A stretch of 64,000 nucleotides of DNA from Diospyros lotus (Eukaryota > Streptophyta > Magnoliopsida > Ericales > Ebenaceae): assembly GCF_014633365.1 (NCBI RefSeq), contig NC_068352.1:29421310-29485309 (forward strand). Reading direction: 5' to 3'. The notes under the pieces are model-generated. The model was not told the DNA's origin, made no database searches, and saw only the letters and a program-made list of their open reading frames with translations. The translations under genes and the position numbers were made by a program. Shown here in pieces: positions 60,801 to 64,000 of this stretch. Position 1 is the first letter of the stretch. Each line of letters begins with the position of its first letter.

Positions 60801-62338
60801 CCAAGCTTCTAACCGTCATCTATATCCCCGAGTACACACAACTCATTCTCCCAAGAATACACAAGACTAAACACTCGGCCTTTCTTTCTCAAGAATGAAA
60901 TCAATACTCGATCATAGATGAAATAGAAACTCTCCTTGGATTGCCTCTCATGCCCTCTTATTTATGGGCGGACAACCCAATATAACTAACTACTATTAGG
61001 ATATTACAATTAGACCCCCCGAAATACTAAGTAATTACACTTGATGTTTTAAACCTAATTGATCTAATCTTCCAGCCGATGCATCTCCAATATATAACTG
61101 ATCTTCTATCACACAAACTCTAGGCAAACACAACATAGAGGTTGCTGCCCAGTGGCTACTAATACTTGTGAAAATTTTCACTTGGGCTATGTTTTTATTC
61201 CCGACCCTTTTGGAAAAGTTACTGAAACCTTAACTTTAATATAAATATTTTCCCAAACACGTAGGATCATATACAAATTACAAAAGTCTCGTATTTGTTC
61301 TAGTTATTAAGACTGATGTATTTTGCTAAACAAAATATTGTTACTTCACCATACAAAGAACATTATGTAAAAACATTTTATTTTCATTTACTCCAGAGGT
61401 CTGCAATGTGTTTATGTACCAACTATTTCCAACATGTTATTGTGTTTGCATAGTATGCTTATCATTTTTCTTATTCTAATCTTTTGCATGACAAATTGCC
61501 ATAGATTTATTTACCAGATCTCATGCTTTAGATATTTTGCATTGGGCTCTTTTAAGTATGATTGGTATGTGAAATCTGGAATTTTCTTTTAAGGGTGCCA
61601 TCGGCCATCTACTTGGGGCAGCTGGAGCAGTGGAAGCAATTTTCTCTGTTTTAGCTTTATACCATGTAAGTACTATCCCCCTATGCTGTCTTAGTTGCTT
61701 GATTTCCCAGCACCCACAAAGTTCTTAGGGGCTTTTTCCTTCTTAAGCATGAATTCTTTGTCGTGTTTATAAAGACTAGTCTCAGGTGTGAGAATCTTGT
61801 GTGTGAAGAATAGCTGGGTACCATGTGCATCACAAGCACAGTTTTTGGATTTTAGTTTTGGCATATTTAGAGTTATTGTTGTGTATCATTAACACCTTTG
61901 GCATGGGGTTTTAGGATTTAAAGCCTTTTTTTTTTTTTTTTTAACATTAACTAGGGAAGCTGAAAAATGATTCCAAGATCTCTTTCAAGATGAAATATGG
62001 AAATGTTTTCCAAAAGGACCGGTTAAGGAACCAAGTTAAATTCCTATGCCCCTTTGGTGAAAACTGTTAATTTGTGCTTGTGATTTTGTTTGTCCCCCGT
62101 AAAGTTCTTACAATAAGAACTCCACTCTGATGTCTAATCTATGGACTATGGGCCGTGCTTGGTTGTCTTACAGGGAATTGCTCCTTTGACATTCAATCTT
62201 ACAAACCCAGATCCAGTGTTTGACGAGCATTTTGTACCTTTGACAGCCTCAAAGAAGATGCCAATTAGAGCAAGCATGTCTAATTCTTTTGGATTTGGAG
62301 GGACTAATGCATGCCTGCTGTTCTCTGCCACTTCTTAG
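39878..62338 (+). CDS. mtKAS: Mitochondrial 3-oxoacyl-[ACP] synthase (beta-ketoacyl-ACP synthase, KAS II type)
   Basis: Fourteen exons give 475 residues: 39878-40016, 40595-40824, 56346-56453, 56538-56609, 57109-57195, 57605-57756, 58320-58400, 58499-58532, 59531-59597, 59669-59745, 60267-60327, 60417-60499, 61594-61665 and 62174-62338 (TAG). All junctions are GT-AG and phases agree. The enzyme condenses malonyl-ACP with acyl-ACP in mitochondrial fatty acid synthesis, which feeds lipoate. Catalytic residues are visible: Cys222 ([10 protein letters not shown]), His363 ([10 protein letters not shown]), Lys397 and His402 ([12 protein letters not shown]), plus the GFGGTN loop near the end. The first ~30 residues ([20 protein letters not shown]...FSSSS) are Arg-rich without acids, fitting a mitochondrial presequence. 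The length is close to Arabidopsis mtKAS (461, At2g04540). Intron 2 is about 15.5 kb of transposons. No exon is damaged. Confidence 0.96.
40017..40594. other. mtKAS intron 1
   Basis: Ordinary 578-bp intron between the presequence exon and the LGMVTPLG exon. No element was seen. Confidence 0.85.
41917..42216 (-). repeat. 3' LTR of the minus-strand Gypsy element
   Basis: 300 bp, forward TGTCAAGTCTCG... to CTTGTGACA. On the minus strand it starts TGTCACAAGCC, right after the polypurine tract. Confidence 0.88.
42312..43845 (-). pseudogene. Gypsy RNase H end, integrase and chromodomain-like tail
   Basis: 43845-43084 holds [19 protein letters not shown] (the RNase H connection), the H2C2 finger ([10 protein letters not shown]...CMTCQCCK) and the integrase core ([20 protein letters not shown], then [10 protein letters not shown]). 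A gap of about 240 bp with stops follows. Then 42839-42312 carries the GPY-type block ([32 protein letters not shown]) and a short chromodomain-like end ([14 protein letters not shown]), cut by a stop where a Trp would be expected. Confidence 0.85.
43797..44897 (-). pseudogene. Gypsy reverse transcriptase and RNase H
   Basis: 44897-44589 reads [20 protein letters not shown], then [13 protein letters not shown], up to a stop. After about 30 nt the frame resumes at 44555 with FFDDILVYS, the catalytic DD motif of Gypsy reverse transcriptase, then [13 protein letters not shown] and the RNase H core ([23 protein letters not shown]). Two stops separate the halves. The first catalytic Asp of RNase H is replaced (ETNACD where ETDACD is usual). 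Confidence 0.88.
44960..46924 (-). pseudogene. Gypsy gag and protease
   Basis: 46924-46403 is the gag N-terminus ([20 protein letters not shown] after the upstream Met). 46252-45446 is the gag core ([30 protein letters not shown]), zinc knuckle [14 protein letters not shown] and aspartic protease [12 protein letters not shown]. 45445-44960 is the protease end and spacer ([11 protein letters not shown]). Single stops separate the pieces. Confidence 0.88.
46926..47224 (-). repeat. 5' LTR of the minus-strand Gypsy element
   Basis: 299 bp, colinear with the LTR at 41917 up to CTTATG near 47205; beyond that the two differ. The primer-binding site lies immediately left of it. Confidence 0.82.
47225..47447. 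other. Unassigned spacer between the Gypsy and Copia elements
   Basis: These 223 bp have no recognised coding or LTR similarity. They could be original intron sequence or a scar left by deletion of Sirevirus sequence. Confidence 0.4.
47448..48025 (-). repeat. 3' LTR of the Copia element
   Basis: 578 bp, forward TGTTGTTGTTAAGAC to CTCGAGGCAAACTCA. It contains a TTTATAAAAAGGGCG TATA-like stretch and a poly-T run near 47812. It shares most of its length with 52252-52792 and with the solo LTR at 60550. Confidence 0.85.
48111..49474 (-). pseudogene. Copia reverse transcriptase and RNase H
   Basis: 49474-49082 reads [18 protein letters not shown], then [19 protein letters not shown] and [20 protein letters not shown], ending where the YVDD box would fall. 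49076-48495 continues MLIASQ...[17 protein letters not shown]...[10 protein letters not shown]...[15 protein letters not shown]. 48458-48111 is RNase H ([37 protein letters not shown]). The YVDD region itself is frameshifted. Confidence 0.88.
49943..50893 (-). pseudogene. Copia integrase
   Basis: 50893-50432 reads [50 protein letters not shown] and [15 protein letters not shown], the GAG-pre-integrase end and integrase core. A stop follows, then 50413-49943 with [23 protein letters not shown] and [18 protein letters not shown], the C-terminal half. Confidence 0.88.
50915..52150 (-). pseudogene. Copia gag and protease
   Basis: The gag core is at 51948-51547 ([51 protein letters not shown]). 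A degraded zinc knuckle follows near 51450. The protease is at 51391-50915 ([18 protein letters not shown]). The gag N-terminus runs to about 52150. Confidence 0.85.
52252..52792 (-). repeat. 5' LTR of the Copia element
   Basis: 541 bp, forward TGTTGTTGTTAGGACTTAC to CTCAAACTCA. It is shorter than the 3' LTR because of a deletion near its right end. It directly abuts Sirevirus-type pol. Confidence 0.83.
52800..54567 (-). pseudogene. Sirevirus-type gag and protease fragment
   Basis: From 54567: [20 protein letters not shown] (UBN2-type gag start), then 54176-53604 ([38 protein letters not shown]) with a knuckle [15 protein letters not shown] whose second Cys is Tyr. 53545-53024 is a Lys/Glu coiled coil with a second knuckle-like [14 protein letters not shown]. 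53007-52819 holds the protease site [13 protein letters not shown], continued in another frame by [15 protein letters not shown]. Stops separate the parts. Confidence 0.82.
54627..56280 (-). repeat. LTR of the Sirevirus-like element
   Basis: 1654 bp. The forward left edge is TGATAAACTTGTTAGC beside the primer site, and the right edge is TTTCTCAACA. The half nearer mtKAS exon 3 carries the dense TACTCGA-type motif array. Confidence 0.78.
55420..56160. repeat. Array of TACTCGATTA / TACTCGAGTA motifs in the Sirevirus LTR
   Basis: Roughly thirty copies of ACTCGATTA, ACTCGAGTA and TTACTTGATTA variants occur in about 740 bp at irregular spacing. They are often followed by CAAA or TTTTAA. Many are perfect palindromes (TACTCGAGTA, TAATCGATTA). 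This is not a tandem microsatellite, because the spacers vary in length and sequence. Confidence 0.9.
56610..59530. other. mtKAS introns 4-8
   Basis: Introns of about 0.1-1.0 kb between exons 4 and 9 (56610-57108, 57196-57604, 57757-58319, 58401-58498, 58533-59530). They are AT-rich with short poly-A/T runs. No transposon or extra exon is recognised. Confidence 0.8.
60550..61135 (-). mobile_element. Solo LTR of the Copia family in mtKAS intron 12, TSD TAGAG
   Basis: 586 bp, alignable by eye along its length with the Copia LTRs at 47448 and 52252 (shared ACACTCTCACAGAATTAGAA, CATCTATATCCC, GGATATTACAATTAGACCC). It begins TCTTGATATTAAGAC (family TGTTGTTAAGAC) and ends CAAACACAACA. TAGAG occurs on both sides (60545-60549, 61136-61140). 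It lies wholly inside the intron between the ALSSTK and GAIGHLLG exons, antisense to mtKAS. Confidence 0.9.
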
Positions 62339-62879
62339 TGTTTCTAGCTCCTGCAGACAACCCCTCCCCTGTCGACAGCAGACGACTCCTTAAAGATGGA
62401 GCAGCTGCTAAATTGAGAGAGGATCGTTCAGCTGGACTTTCACAAACTCATTTGTCGTTGCTTCTAGAGGAAAAGAACACAAGAAAATAACCTTTACAAG
62501 GGATTATTGGCATTTTGGTTAGGAGGGAAAATCCTACACACACAGTTTCCTCCGTTGCAGTCAATTCAATGAGTCATCTTGACACCTCTTTAATTTGAGC
62601 AAAGTTTCCTCAACGCTACTTGAACAGCGACAATGGGTTTTCCTTCAGCGTTTTTCTCATTTGATTCTCAAGCATTTCATTAGATAGGGTAAAGAGTATT
62701 GGGTCTGAGAACCTAGACTGATTGATTTGTCCGAATGCTCAAAATGACATTTTTGCCCTGACATTGTTTTAAGCCAGCAATCAAAACGGAAAGATTGGAT
62801 TAATTACAACGAGCACGTTACATGCAGCAAAAAGGGACAAAAGAAAAAAAAAAAAAAAACAAAGAATTTGAGTTCATAA
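62339..62879. other. Convergent intergenic region between mtKAS and TRZ2-like genes
   Basis: These 541 bp between the two stop codons must contain both 3' UTRs and polyadenylation sites. A poly-A run lies near 62845-62860. No further gene is seen. Confidence 0.7.
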
Positions 62880-63797
62880 CTATGAGTAAGTTGATTTGAA
62901 GCCTTCTGTTAAGGCAACTACTTTGGCTGACACATTCGGCTGCAACTTGGACACAGCTCGACGGATGTCCTGCAATGGACATGAGCAAAGATCATCAGAT
63001 GTCTGCAAGGTCTAATTAAATGATTTCTGATATTGCAACAGTTGGAATAAAAAAATAAAAAGATGTCTCTGCATACCAGATTCCTTACTTTATAAGAGTT
63101 AAAAAAAACAAAAAAAAGAGGATTGTATTGATCGCATTTGCATGTAGGATTTTTTTTTGGCAAAAGAGACTAATTTTACAATTCCCACCCGTGATTTCTC
63201 AATCACAAAGAAGAAACCCTATTGTTACTACTGAGAAATGAAATTTCTATGAAAAAAAAAAATTAACCTTAGAGCCTAAGAAATGAAATTTCTACTAGAA
63301 AATGAATAACTAACACCCCAAAACATGCAACATCTTATTGTAGATGACGTGGCCCCAGAAAAGTGGTTTTAATTAACACAAGGGCGACTGGTAACAGATC
63401 TGGAGCTGTGCTAGCATGAATCAAAGAGACAGAATGAGTGCTATCATTTTCAGTCAGAAATCATCATCAATGATGTTGGTTCATCAGCTGATTACCTCTA
63501 GACTATAGCGGGATGAGAAATGAGTTAGCAGAACAACTTTGTTCCTAATCCACTGAGCATGTTCCATGATCTGTAATTGAACAATTCATGGCATTAATAA
63601 ACAATAATATTTCCTTAGCAAGCATCCCCTTGGATCATATATACATGTACATACTACATCCAGTTTACGAAAAACTCAAAGTATCTATCTGCCCGGTCTG
63701 AGTTCCCCCAAAATCTAACGTAACATACCTCAAACAAATGAGTATGGCCATGTTCTCGAGCATGCTCAATACTCTGTTCTTCATCCAGAAAGGTTGC
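62880..63797 (-). CDS. TRZ2: tRNase Z, short form (ribonuclease Z, TRZ2-like), 3' end only
   Basis: Three minus-strand exons, 63797-63729, 63570-63496 and 62969-62880 (TAG), join in phase 0 into 77 C-terminal residues; the rest lies beyond the right edge. They read ATFLDEEQSIEHAREHGHTH, then HAQWIRNKVVLLTHFSSRYS and DIRRAVSKLQPNVSAKVVAL, ending GFKSTYS. The HGHTH and HFSSRY motifs, which supply a conserved His near the C-terminus of the metallo-beta-lactamase fold, are typical of short tRNase Z. The enzyme removes the 3' trailer from pre-tRNAs. In Arabidopsis TRZ2 is chloroplastic and neighbours mtKAS (At2g04530/At2g04540, from memory), and this position supports the call. Targeting cannot be judged because the N-terminus is outside the window. 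Confidence 0.9.
62970..63495. other. TRZ2-like gene, last intron
   Basis: A 526-bp intron between the HFSSRY exon and the last exon. Only AT-rich sequence and poly-A/T runs are seen. Confidence 0.8.
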
Positions 63798-64000
63798 CTG
63801 TTAGAAAACAGGTTTCACTCATTAACATGAGATTACACCAGTTTATTGAATGCTCATGGAAGATCATGACCAATGCAATACTAAGTGGAGTATTTCCTTG
63901 GGTCAATGCTCAGATCATTCATCTTTTCTTTTCTTTTGTTATTTTTGATAAATGAGAAAAATCAAAATTCTCCCCAACTGAGCCTTTCCTGTCTTTGCAA
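63798..64000. other. TRZ2-like gene, intron at the window edge
   Basis: No exon matching the next upstream part of tRNase Z is visible, so the gene continues to the right. Confidence 0.6.

Overview
The window is nuclear DNA of a flowering plant, most likely a eudicot. The signs are many small exons with GT-AG introns, AT-rich intergenic DNA, LTR retrotransposons primed by initiator tRNA-Met, and genes of plant families. I cannot name the species. The long, transposon-filled introns suggest a TE-rich genome, perhaps a woody perennial.

Layout. (1) 428-5278 (+): 3' part of a WLM-metalloprotease/PUB-domain gene; its first exon(s) lie left of the window. (2) 8486-9363 (-): a two-exon DUF506 gene. 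(3) 12495-36332 (-): IBR5, a dual-specificity phosphatase of auxin/ABA signalling. Its five coding exons total only 816 nt, but intron 1 is about 19.1 kb. (4) 39878-62338 (+): mitochondrial beta-ketoacyl-ACP synthase (mtKAS), 14 coding exons, 1428 nt, with an intron 2 of about 15.5 kb. (5) 62880 to beyond the right edge (-): the last three exons of a short-form tRNase Z (TRZ2-like). From memory, IBR5, mtKAS and TRZ2 are three adjacent Arabidopsis genes (At2g04550, At2g04540, At2g04530). Their order appears conserved here, while the locus has grown by transposon insertion.

Mobile DNA. The IBR5 intron holds two plus-strand Ty3/Gypsy elements. Element A is gag-only, has both LTRs and is flanked by AAAAT target duplications. 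Element B is a broken gag-PR-RNaseH-IN element. Solo LTRs (TSDs TTTGT, TTGAA, ACTTG) are nested in them, and there are also a hAT-like deletion derivative and an HMGB-like pseudogene. The mtKAS intron holds a nearly complete Gypsy element, a nearly complete Copia element and a Sirevirus-like Copia remnant, all on the minus strand. A further copy of the Copia LTR sits alone in mtKAS intron 12 (TSD TAGAG). A 1.3-kb solo LTR lies in the shared IBR5/mtKAS upstream region.

I found no operon, CRISPR array, tRNA or rRNA gene, and no clearly new biological system. The most notable points are the two giant, transposon-laden introns with coding elements all antisense to their hosts, an EPDPDD repeat array in the WLM protease, and a Sirevirus-type LTR packed with TACTCGA-type palindromes.
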